Shown in pieces: positions 35,501-47,163 of a stretch of DNA of 64,000 bases. This stretch comes from Typha latifolia. Taxonomy: Eukaryota; Streptophyta; Magnoliopsida; Poales; Typhaceae. The position numbers were made by a program, and so were the translations under genes. Every line of letters starts with the position of its first letter. The stretch's first letter is position 1. The notes under the pieces were generated by a model. That model did not search any database, was not told the DNA's origin, and worked only from the letters and a program-made list of their open reading frames with translations. The stretch spans positions 1,736,001 to 1,800,000 of the forward strand of contig CM034103.1 in the NCBI GenBank assembly GCA_019914945.1, read 5' to 3'.

Positions 35501-36667
35501 ATTAATGTAGGATGTCATGATTTACCTATAAAGAAAGCTCTATTATACTTATCTCTGTATGAGCTCAGCATGGCCTTGCATATTCTGTAGTTTGAAATAC
35601 TAGAAGTCTATAAACTATCTTGAGATTGAAACTTACTAATTTGGATGATATGACTAAGTAAATGGTAATTAGAATATGTTGAAAAGAGTGGAATTTGGCC
35701 CCTTTTCTTCTTCTTTTATATCCTCTGGAAATTGAGAAAGAGTAACTATAAACATAGTAAGTGAAAGGAACTGGACCTAATTAAATGATTCCATGGATGT
35801 GGTTTAATAGGATTTAGACAATTAGTTGACCTAAAATCATAAGTTGTTAAATAATAAGCCAGTATATATACCTTTAACTTGTAATACTAAAAACTAGTGA
35901 ATAAAAGTAGGCTGAAGAAATTTAAACTTAGGACGCCTAGGAAAAAGGACCATTATCATGTTAGATAACTCAGAAATTTAATTATTAGGTAATAGATAGA
36001 CACATAAAATATATTTAAAAAATCAAAGCCAAGTACAATTAAGAGTTCCTAACTAACACATATATGGTACCTTTAATAATGGATCATATTGCAATACTAA
36101 AAAATATATAGTGGAAAAGAAAAGCAGACTATTGGAATTTAAATTTATGACCTTTAGAGAAACAGACTCAGCTACATATTAGATAACTCAAAACTTAAAT
36201 TACTAGGTAATAAATTAATTATATATAATACATTTTTTAAACAAAAACCAAAGTTGAATGCAATTAAGAGTTCCTAACTAATACAGATACCACCAACCAA
36301 AAGATTATTCTCTCTCTCTCTCTCTCTCTCTCTGGCCACATTGTACTCACAAAAACCAAGGGACAACCTTTTCACTCCATACAATAGTTGTTGTTGTTGT
36401 TTACCACCTCTATAATTTGCCCTCCATGTTACTACTAAATACAACTCCTTTGATCCAAGGCATCTCATACATTACCCTCCCTTTGTTCCAAACTCAAGAG
36501 TCAGATTACATCTCACCTACCTCAAGAGAGCCCCCCCCCTCACTCCTCTTACACCAAGCCAAAACTGCACTCATCTCCTCCACAGCAAAGGGACTACCAA
36601 GATCTAGAGAGCAAGCAAGGGAGAGGAAGAAGAGATTCAAAAGCAAAAAAACAAAAGGAAAAAAAAA
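32506..36667. other. Gene-free stretch upstream of the KANADI gene
   Basis: No supported coding sequence. It contains a cluster of four GGCCCA/TGGGCC-type motifs at 33174-33265, TA repeats at about 33387-33409 and 34120-34150, a CT repeat at about 34881-34898, a diverged tandem duplication at 35869-36289, a CT repeat at 36309-36333, and the probable KANADI leader with a run of nine C residues near 36530 and AAGG/GGAAAA runs just before the start codon. Confidence 0.5.
35869..36289 (+). repeat. Tandem duplication of a ~200-bp unit upstream of KANADI
   Basis: Unit 1 (35869-36060, 192 bp) and unit 2 (36068-36289, 222 bp) share TACCTTTAA, AATACTAAAAA, TAGTG(A/G)A, GGAATTTAAA or GAAATTTAAA, TTAGATAACTCA, TTAGGTAATA/CTAGGTAATA, and the identical end AATTAAGAGTTCCTAACTAA. 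The middle part resembles the gaatttgaactcatgacct...ttagataac phrase common in decayed plant transposons. Confidence 0.75.
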
Positions 36668-37724
36668 ATGGAACTTTTTCCAGCACAACCAGATCTATCC
36701 CTGCAAATTAGACCCCCAAGCACTTCTCCCACATCAACTTGGAGGAAGCCAGATGAGAACATAGACTTGGGCTTTTGGAGGAGAGAGCTAGACTCCTCTT
36801 CCATGGCCAAGATTAGCAAAGACACCTCTTTTGAGCTCTCCTTAGCAAACCCAAGTGCCACAGACTGCAATCTCCATCTCCATCCTTACCACCACCACCA
36901 CCACCACCTCCACTTTCACCACCACCCCTCTCCATTACTACCTCAAGGGTACAAGAAAGACCTTGGCTTGCTGAGGCCAATTAAGGGAGTTCCTGTATAC
37001 CAACATCCACCTTCTATTCCTTTACTCCCACATCATCATCATCATCGCCAGCAGCAGCAGCAACAAGTACTATTCCACTCTCCTTCCAAGTTCTCGCCTT
37101 TGGAAGGATTGTCGAGATCAAAGTTCATGTCGAGGTACCCCGCGAAGCGGAGCGCGAGAGCGCCACGGATGCGGTGGACGACGACGCTTCACGCGCGGTT
37201 CGTTCATGCGGTGGAGCTCTTGGGAGGTCACGAGAGTATGATCTACTTCTCAAACTTTTCATCTTAATTTTATGAACACATCTTCTTTTTTTTTTTTTAA
37301 TTCATTTGGTTTAGGGGCAATTGAGATGGTTGGAGTGATCTCACCTTAATTTATGCACTTCTAGGGGCCACTCCAAAATCAGTTCTTGAGCTCATGGATG
37401 TAAAAGACCTCACCTTGGCTCATGTGAAATCACACTTGCAGGTGAAGCACCTCCTAATTTAACTCCTTACTACCTCAAATGTTGGCAACATTTTAGATCT
37501 CCTTTTCATTTGCTCATCTTTGCATTAGTTATAATTTACTAGTTTTCTTTTCTGGTTCTTATTCTTCTGGAGTTCACAACTTTGGAATGTGGAATCTCTT
37601 CTCAAAGTACTAGAATCTATTGTTTGTATTGGTATTGTCCTAGATATTGAAGAAAAGCATTAGCTGGATTTAGATCAGAGAACTTGTTCTTTTCTTGCAC
37701 TGTTTCTTTCACCACCTTCCAGCT

Positions 37725-37763
<39 letters not shown>

Positions 37764-39186
37764 ATGTGGGTTGGCAAGTATGGTAACAGCTTTTGCATGA
37801 AGCAGAAAGAAAGATACCAAAAGAAAAGGTAAAGATGAACACTGTGTCAGCAGAGACCATTCTGACTAGCTACTTGCAATCAACTTTAAGGAAAAAAAAA
37901 AAATCAGAGAACAAGTACTGAAATACTAAGTGTAATGCTTGCCTAATTAAACATGAACTGTTTAATGAACTTACAAATGCATGTCTTATTAAAACGCTAA
38001 AAATCCTACACTTCTACGGGACAAATGGACTAGATAAATGCATTATCTAGTATCAAAACTTAGTAGAAACTACTTATTTTGTCCAAATTTCTCTTGCTTT
38101 TAATGTGTTAATTCTACAGAATCTAATGCTGAACTGATCATTAATTGCGTGTATGGTTACAGATGTATCGGACCGTCAAAAGTACCGACAAGCCTACAGT
38201 TTCTTCAGGTATGACTGATCAAAATCATTGATCTGATCTCATTATTTTCTATTAAATTTATCCTCTAACTTAATTGATGAGTTCTTGTACTTATTTGCTA
38301 GGGCAATCAGATGGAATCGAGAGCGCATCGACGATTGAAGTTTCTGACGACAATCTGATCGACATTAATAACTTCCGCAGATCAGAATCATCAACTCAAC
38401 ATGGAAGGTTAGCTACACAGCAAGGCAGCAATCACAGTGGCTTATGGAGCAACTCCTCAAGGTGTTAGAACTATTGTAGTAGTGAAATATGAGTAGTTAC
38501 AGTGTCATAATCTTTCTGCAGTACAAGACCTATTCAACTAAATAGAACTCTGTTAGGTATATAGTGTTCTCTGAACTAATGTCTGCAGTTGGAGTATATA
38601 TCAATGCAGTTATCAATCAAATCTGGATATAAGAGCTTGCAAGAAAATGTCTATTAAATTTCAACCAAACTAGGGATATAATGAATTTCTACTTACTGAT
38701 TCCTTAGGCCTGATAGTGAATAAGAGGGGCAGACAAAAATAAGCTGATAAAGCCATATTAAAGACCCTCACCTACTATCATTATTTTTCTTATATTTAGC
38801 AGCACCTTTTATATATCCATTATTGAAGCTTTTGGTTTCTTAAGTAAAGCACGGAATAGGTATTAATTAAATGGGTTAATAGATTAAACTTCAGAAGGTA
38901 AATGATGATAGGTGCTTGTTTAGTGAGCTAGATCATTTGGGCCATAGAGTACATTAGATAGATCTCACAAGGTGTGTGTGCCATTCCCTAGGTCAATAAT
39001 CCTGTCATATTCATGGACACTTTAAATGTACAAAGAAAAGCCTCTGTCTCCCACCTTCCCCTCTTACCATAGATATCAAGGGGCAGGGATCATAGCTTTG
39101 TTCCATTTGTCTAGGGTCAGGTGAACATTTGAATCTCCATCATGGTGCAATGATCCTTTTCAGTAGTTTAAAGCCTCTGCCAAAAG

Positions 39187-39261
<75 letters not shown>

Positions 39262-39732
39262 CAAAAGATAAAAGATAGAGGCCCATTTGCTAAAAGGACA
39301 CCCTTATATGAAAAAAAACTTATGATAAGTTGATATACTTCATTAAAATGAGATTAATCTATATATATAATGAGCTACTAATAAAATATTGTCTTCTCAT
39401 TTTAGTGCATGAAGTACTTATCTTAGGTAGATTGTCTCTGATGGTTATGCAGCAGGGAAAGCTGGTGTTATGGATTACCATGTGATTCCAACATTGAGAA
39501 CAAGCAAAGTTTCAAGGTTACTACTTCACTTCCTCTCTCTCTCTCTCTCTCTCCCCCCTCCCCAACAAGTACTGCATTATCCATAAAACTATCAAATATG
39601 CCTCTCTCTTGGCAGGAATTGCAATTGAAAAGCTTGGAGAATTCTGATATGAGCTCAACATGCCTATCTGAGACATCGAAGCCGAGCAAGCCGAACCTCG
39701 AGTTTACACTGGGAAGGCCACATCTGATCTAA
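36668..39732 (+). CDS. KAN: KANADI-type GARP transcription factor
   Basis: Six exons (36668-37235, 37365-37441, 38163-38208, 38302-38461, 39456-39516, 39616-39732) join in frame to 342 residues. The single GARP DNA-binding domain covers about residues 166-225: PRMRWTTTLHARFVHAVELL, GGHERATPKSVLELM, DVKDLTLAHVKSHLQMYRTV. KANADI proteins are nuclear repressors that set abaxial fate in leaves and ovules and antagonise HD-ZIP III genes. Two further family marks support this over other GARP members: the N-terminal PDLSLQIRPPS and the C-terminal LEFTLGRPHL. The protein has unusually His-rich stretches (about 70-87, 122-126) and a Gln run (128-133). Exon 5 (61 nt) and the joining of exon 4 to 5 are the least secure parts, since the region is poorly conserved. 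Intron 4 carries a very long CT repeat. Confidence 0.93.
37722..37761. repeat. CT microsatellite in KANADI intron 2
   Basis: About 18 CT units in a row; simple repeat within the 721-nt second intron. Confidence 0.9.
39190..39259. repeat. Long CT microsatellite in KANADI intron 4
   Basis: More than 30 CT units with almost no interruption, inside the 994-nt intron 4. A shorter CT run at about 39534-39553 lies in intron 5. Confidence 0.95.
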
Positions 39733-40763
39733 ACTAATCACTTACCGATCGATGATCACGACAATCAAATTTGCTCTAAAGGTTAGTAAAAAGGGAGAAA
39801 ATAGAGAGACAAGGTAATACTTGAAAGGCAAAAGGCAAGGAAAAGTGAGTGAGGATGTGTTTGAATGTGTATGAGAGCATATCTTTCAATCTAGAGAGAG
39901 AGAGAGAAAGAGAGAGAGAGTAAGTTTATGCTCTTGTTCAGAAATCAGAGTGCAAAAGAATGGAACGAGAGAGTTTAACTTTTACTGCCACAAAGCACCA
40001 AAGGCCAGTTGCATTTATTCTCATGCATGCATGTGCATAAGAGTTGCTTTAAAGCTTCTTTCAAAAAATAAAAAGAGCTTATATGTCTAATATCATAGGA
40101 TAAAAGAATTATTTAGCTATCCTAACATTATCTAATTAGCCTGGACAATTAATCTCTATATATGGTCAATATATGGTCGTCTGGTTCATAGACACATCAA
40201 ATTTTTTGTACACATATATAAATATATATATAGCTCTCTTTCTTTATCGCGTTGGCCTGTAGCGAGAGTTTTAGAATGCAATATCTTATAAATTTGAGAT
40301 CTTTAAATATCTCCTTCATTTTAAAGAACAACTTGCCTGAGAGAAGAATAAAGAATAAAATAAAGTAAAAATAAACTGAAAACAGAGTATGAAATAGAAA
40401 ATACTAGTAGAAATTAAGTAGAAACTGGCATTTCTTGGATTCGTGTGCAATTCTTTATTCACTTCGTTGAACGTATTACACTGCATGGCTTAAAAAGGGA
40501 TAAAGTAACTTTATCTCCTTCATTGCTATTTCCTCCCTCGATTTATCCCGAGTTATCCGATTTTAAGGTATCAGCTAGGGATGAGTTATTCTCGAGTAGT
40601 ATTTTTGCCAAAAACTACACTTTTTTTTTTTCTAACAAAAAGGTTTTTTTTTTAACTAAAGATTAACCATTGTGATTACAAAAGGTTTCTTTTCTTTTTT
40701 AAAAAAAAGGGGTTAGAAAATGTTACATTGATGTCAGAGGCAAAAAGAACACATATGCAATAT

Positions 40764-40794
<31 letters not shown>

Positions 40795-43598
40795 AATTTA
40801 TATAGAGGAATTTAAAATCGTCTATAAAAGTATCAAACGGATTAGATGGCTTTTGTGTTTCCCATTTAGAACATTAATTAACATTAATCGATTGGCCAAA
40901 GTCATTAGCACATCGTAAATTACCCATGGATACTAATGTTAGCATTAGATACATGCATTATATCCTACTGTTCTTACTCTCAGTCAAGTCAAGAGCATTT
41001 AAACGATACTTATTTCAGAATTAGACTGACCTTAGTTAATCTAGAAGTACAACCAAACACACCTTCATTGTTTTCACCACCTAAAAATAAAAGTTTAAAA
41101 AGAAAGCCTAAAATATTTCCTAGACAATCTCCTTTTAAGACAGATGAGTGATAAAAGAGCACTTTTTTTTTCAGAAGCTTTGGCATACCAACTGTTGTTA
41201 GCTTTAAAGTTTGCAGCAGCAAAATGAGAACAAACCTCTTTCCCTTTTCTTCTTTTTTTTTCCCCTTTATTTTGATTTTTATTTTTACTCCTTTCTCCTT
41301 TCTCCCTTTCCAGACTGACATCAAAGAGTGTGTAAGAAACTTTTCCTCACCTCATCTCTCCTTCCGATATCCCTAAGCTATTACACATGCATGAATGATT
41401 AGCCCATGATGATATATAGATAGATTGATGTCTGCGTCAATGTTTTAAGGTCCCAAATGCTAGGTAGGCTCTTCTCTTCTCAACAAGAAACATAGAGAGG
41501 ACAAGGCTACAGGTAACAGTAGTACTCCTCTCTCTCTCTTTCTCTCTTCCCCTCTTTCTCTCTTTCTCTCTTTCTCTCTTGGTCTTAGGTGTGTGTCAGA
41601 AGAGTGTGATGGGGGCCAAAGTGAGGTGACACCTCTCTTTTTTAACACCTTGGTTTCATTTCACTGCTCCGGAGAGCTCTTTGCCTCTTCCCCATGAGCT
41701 CCCTAGAGAGCAGTGCTCATTTATTTTGGTTGCCTTTTAAACATCCATCTCTCTCATGGGCCATGGCCCCCCACCACCCCCAACCCTCTTCCTTTTGAGC
41801 TAGCCTTGGGCAATCTTCTTAGGTTCTCTTTGGTCAATGGATTGACTTGGATTAACTACTTTATTAAGGTCCAAGGTTAACAACATGGGATGCCTAATAG
41901 TACAAGAACTTTCCTAGAATGTTAACAGTGATTAGTCTTTAGATAAATATGCTGCAGGAAAGGAGCATAAAAACATTAAGCATGAAAGTCATCATCATTT
42001 TTTTCTAAGATAATGGCTTGTAGTTAATAGGATAAATATACTTTTTTTCTTTCATATTATACAATAACTGTATCTAGCTATTAAGTACTTTAGATTTTAA
42101 TATGTAGTTATAAAAAATATAACCAAGTTCAAAAACTTTAACCTTCCACGTAAGTATATGCTCTTTATTATTAATGAAGAGAAATAGATCCCACGATAAT
42201 AAGTTGCATGCATTCAATAAAAAGCATTTGCTATACTTATAATGATGACACATTATAGTTTTATTAATTCCAAAATATGACTTATATATACGTGGCGCCA
42301 TTTGATTGGCTGTTTTTTTATATTACTTTCTTTCTCACGCGTTCCAAGGAGAAAGGAGCACGAATTACGAGGAGACTAGGAAATGATTTGGCACTCCATT
42401 AGTCTATGATTGGTCGCCTCTTGAGCTGACTGGGCTAGCCGCTGTTGCCTCTGACCGGGCAGTCCGGTCAGGTCGGGCTTTCCCCGTACCACCACCCACT
42501 CCGACTGCCCGGAGACAGGATAAACTTACAAAGCTCCCTGCCAAAAGCCACGGTCGGCCAAAGCAAAAAGGAAAAGGGAAATTCCACTTTTATTTCTTAT
42601 GCTTATTTTGCTTTCTTAGATTAGATTTAAATAAATATATATATATATATATATAAACTAAAAGCCCCCCCAAAAAAAATTTATCAAAATTTACACTGTA
42701 TCGTATGATATATTCATAATTCGACCCCTATATTTTGTTGGTGGTAATAATCTAAAATCTGATTCAAAATAAGTACATAAATTAAAAAAAAAATAACAGA
42801 CTACAAAATGTAGAATTCTGTGTAGTCTCACTATTTCTTTAAGACAAATTCAACTTACATCATTTGTTTATGGAACAATGGGCGTCGATATCTTAAGATA
42901 CAATAATCGTTTTGCATACGAAAAAAAGATATTATTTGAGTACCTAGTAAAACCAAAACAGTGTTGTACTTTCAATCAAATGCAGACAGAAGATAAAAAA
43001 AAATGTATGAATGGAATGAACTAATTCTGTGATTAACTAGTAATTTTGGATTCGACTCACGAGAAGTTAAGGGTGTGTATGAGTTAATTTGCATAGATTA
43101 ATTTACTTACAAAAATCTGTAACTCTTTTTGAGCTTAACCACGAGAAGTTTGGCACTTATGTACGAATATAGCCTACTAATATTTTTCAAACAATCAATA
43201 TGTTACTACACTCATTTTTCTTTATTTTTTATTGTCATAGTAGCTAGCTACTTTAAAATAATTTTTATTCACTTCTCTTCATAAATTTGAACAAGTGAAT
43301 ATATAATATGAAAGTCCAAAATCAGGATAAAATATGGGACAAGTGGAAGTTTTCTTTCACAGTTTCGCGTTGTTCGCGTTTGGATTAGGACCTTAGGAAA
43401 AAGAAAAAAATTAAAAAAAAAAATTAGCCCTAGGTCCGGAGATCCTGAAACAAGAAGTAAAGGAATTAATTAATTTGGAGAACATTTAAACACGTGATCC
43501 ACAAAGCCAGTCTCACCTACTCGGCAACTCCTAAATCACACCCTTCAAATCAATCCCAGAAATATTTCCATTCTTCTCCTGCAATCGAAGCTCTAACA
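39733..43598. other. Gene-free stretch with a GC-rich island
   Basis: The first 300 bases are probably the KANADI 3' untranslated region, with a GA repeat at 39893-39919. Further on: TA runs at about 40775-40795 and 42635-42655, pyrimidine-rich repeats at 41527-41580, and a short GC-rich island at about 42340-42570 that stands out from the AT-rich surroundings and contains a perfect 8-bp inverted repeat. No coding frame is convincing. Confidence 0.5.
42451..42471. repeat. Perfect 8-bp inverted repeat in a GC island
   Basis: CTGACCGG and CCGGTCAG are exact reverse complements separated by the five bases GCAGT. A related string, CCGACTGCCCGG, occurs about 40 bases further on and nearly complements the centre of this element. 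Confidence 0.8.
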
Positions 43599-46500
43599 AT
43601 GGCCATGGAATCCAAACCTTCCATCGGACGGATGTCGTGTCTCCTCCTCCTCCTCTTCTTCTTCTTCTTTCGGTGTTCCTCCGGTCTCCCGTCGACACAC
43701 CCGCTTCGCTCCGTGGTCGACCAGATCAACGAGCTTGGGCCGTTCCTCGGCCTCGTGATGGCCTACTCCGCCGAAGCCGACGCCGTCGAATCATCCGGTT
43801 GCTTCGTCCCCGCGAATTTCCAACCCTACGTAGACCTCTACGGTATGTCCACAAAGATCTCGTTGCCTCGTGATTCGGTGACTCCGAAGCGAAAGTGTGG
43901 AAAATATCAACTATGCCCCTGGGCTTGGGCCCGTACCTTAATTGGATCTTTTCATTTTCATTTTACTCTCACTCTTTATATATATATATTTTCTTTTGAA
44001 ATTTTACGAAGCAAACTTTAAATTTTACCTATTTTGTGATTTATATTCAATATTTTAACTAACTAATGCTAACTAATTATTAAAATACCCTTACCATTCT
44101 CTTTTATTTTCTATATTTATCCACTATTTTTCTCACCTAACTCCTCCATCACAAAAAAAATAAAATATAGGATGTGATTTGTAAAAATTCTTATTTTTTT
44201 CAAAACATTTATCAAAAAGCACCCTATTATATGGATATTTAGCATTCCTTTTGCTTTTAATTTCTCAAAAACACCTTGATTAATGGGCAATTACCGTACA
44301 AATGAATTAAATTAACATTAGTTGTAAAATGACCTTAATAGCCTTAAGAAATTTGTTTAAGATTAAGATAAAAATTAAAAAGAACCATATTTTGGAGTAA
44401 AATGAGGGGTATTTTAAATATTTATTTTTTTTATTTCAAAAATAATATAATTATTTCTATTATACCATGTGCAAAATGAAAAAAAAAATATCTCCAAGAT
44501 GTGTGTTTTATCATGATTAAGTTCTACTTTTTTCCTTTTCTTAGGTCGTCGATTTCATATTGGAACCATTCGAGGAGTTGACGTCGTCTACGTGATGTCG
44601 GGGCAAAGAAGGGTATACTACTAATTCATAGTTCTTTCCACTATAAGTTTTTCAAATAATATATTCTCACATCATCAAAATCTAAGTTTCTCTTAGAGTA
44701 AGTTTAGTATTGGAAAGTGAAATTCAATAAACTAATTAACTTTAAGGAAGTGACTCTATCATCTTAAAGAAAAAAAAGTGAAAATGAAGAAATGAAGCTA
44801 CTATTAAAATAGGTATAAAAAAATATTAAAGTAGATAAGTTTTTGGAAGTGATTATTTTCCTCTTTCACTTTTGGACAACCAAACACCAGCTTACTCATT
44901 TATAGTACATTAATTGTTTTCATTTTTATGAAAGTATGCCAAAATCTATTTTGTTAGACATGCCATAGCTTGTGAAAACGGAAGAGACTGAAGGCTAACA
45001 AGCGTGCAATAAGGAAACACATATGTTATTAATATCTACTGTTAGTAATTTGTATGATCAATTATTACCCATTTGAGTCAGTGAAGTTATATAATGCTTG
45101 TCTTTCGGTATCAGTATCACCTACATCTAAGAGAGGAAAATCTAGAGGTAAACAAGGAATTTTGTTTGCATGATTACATATATGTAGCCCGGTTTCTTTT
45201 TGTCGTCGTCGTCGAATTAAAATCCTCATGTCTAAAGGATTAAGTAAGTTTATCATAGTTTCTTCTGTGCCAGTTGAATGCAGGAATTACAGTTCAGATC
45301 CTCCTAGATGTTTTCAGTGTCAGAGGAATAGTTCACTTTGGAACAGCAGGAAGTGCTAATGATTCAATTTCCTTTGGTGATGTTAGTGTCCCTAAGTTCG
45401 CCGCCTTCACAGGGTCTTGGGCATGGAAGGTAATTGCTTTCTGATTAACTATTGCTGAAAGGTTTTTGTTTAGACATCTGGTTCTCTGAATAGTTGCATT
45501 TTTGTAAGATCTGCATACTAGTAGATGTTGTTTTGCAAATGGACATCAAACATATTTTTCTACTGATAAAAAGAATTTAGCCTGGATTGGTACTAATAAA
45601 AGAGAGGATTAACTTATTTACCTCAGTCATAAATGTACTAAATCTCCATGCTCACAAATGATTTTAATTATCTGCACAGATGTTACTGAATCTTCAATTC
45701 AGCTTATCAAAAAAGGATCTGTGAAAAGCCATCCAAGAATTTTTAAAACCCCTAGCATCATGAAGAAGAAGAATTCCATAGTTGAGTTGCTTTCTTTCTG
45801 AGCATTGAAAAATTGTAGTCTAGACAATGCAAAGCTTAAAAATTTTAAAACCTTGAACTATCAACAGCAAACAAACATGATTAGGAGATGAAATATATCG
45901 ACGAACATCATTATGTAGGAGTTGTTATAGCAGATCTCTGAAATCGATATATATATATATATATTCAAAATTTTGGATTTTTTATTTTTTCTATGAATGG
46001 TGTGTTAATATTTATATCTTTGTTCTGTTCTCATAACGCAGAAGTTTAACTCACTAAAGGGATCATCAAATCAAGAGATAAGTTTCGGTGAGTACAATGT
46101 ACCAGCAGAGGGTAAGAACTTGCTATCGACAGTCGAGTTCAAGCCTGAGGAGCTATACTCTATTGGCCAGCCTATGAAGGAGTTGTTCTGGCTTCCAGTA
46201 AACTCAAGATGGTTCCAAATTGCTGAAAAAATTGAGGTCTGAGAATTCAAATCAACTACTTTTTCTTTTCTTCTCATTTTTCTTATTCAACAGAAAAAAG
46301 TTCAGCTGCTACATATTGTCCCTGATGAAAAAAGTCTGATTATTTTCTAGCTGCAGCAAGTTACTTCGTGGTTCCACTTGATCTCATTGTGGACAGTAAT
46401 AGTTGGCCATCTTTATTCATATGTGCATGCCAAAGTGAACTAGACTTTGGCTCTGCTGATCTTTTGAACTATTACTCAAGTGTAATATGAGTTACTTCAA

Positions 46501-47163
46501 TCAGAGATGAATATAAATGTAACTCTTACTTGACTACATAGATTATATGATTGTAGGTGGAACTTGAAAGATGTGCTAACAAAACTTATTGCCTGCCGAA
46601 CACCCCCAAAGTAGTGTTTGGCCTTAAAGCTTCGACAGCAGATGTGTTTCTGGACAATGCTGCATATAGGAAGTTCCTCTTCAAAAAATTCGGCGTATCA
46701 ACTGTGGATGAGGAGAGTGCAGCTGTGATCATGGTAAATCAAATTCTTGAACCTTAGATTAGAAAATGTTTCAACTGCTTTAAGCAAAAGAAGATTGAAC
46801 ATAATATGACAGCAAAATGCTTTCTGGAGTCGGTTTTCGATATCAGTCATATTTACATGCGATATGCAGTGACTGGTTGAATTTAAGGCGGCCTATATTC
46901 GTAGGCTTTAACTAAAATTTTCATTCTCTGATTAAATTGGCTCTCTTCCTGATTCAGTAATTCTGTTGTTGGTCAAACAGACGGCGATATCTCCTGCTGT
47001 ACCTGTGATTGTATTCCGTGGGGTATCCGATCTGGCAGGAGGAGAGGCACAGTGGTCATCTACAAGTCTGAGTGACTTAGCTTCCCTTAATGCACTCAAA
47101 GTGGCAGTGAAATTTATAGAAGTGTTGGGGAGGAAAGAACATCTACTTCTGGGAAAAGATTAA
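43599..47163 (+). CDS. Bark storage protein-like, nucleoside phosphorylase superfamily
   Basis: Six exons (43599-43842, 44545-44612, 45274-45429, 46042-46236, 46557-46733, 46981-47163) join in frame to 340 residues. A strongly hydrophobic stretch at about residues 14-24 (CLLLLLFFFFF) after a basic N-terminus is a signal peptide, so the product probably enters the secretory pathway. The remainder follows the PNP/UDP phosphorylase fold as found in poplar bark storage and WIN4-type proteins: GPFLGLVMAYSAEADAV, GVDVVYVMSGQR, LNAGITVQILLDVF, GIVHFGTAGSANDSISFGDV, GVSTVDEESAAVIM and VPVIVFRGVSDLAGG. The late DEES and RGVSDLAG match the ribose and base-contact region, so nucleosidase activity remains possible; plant members are best known as vegetative storage proteins. 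Met at 43599 was chosen; Met at 43605 or 43632 would still leave a signal peptide. An in-frame Met at 43494 lies in the likely leader. Confidence 0.88.
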
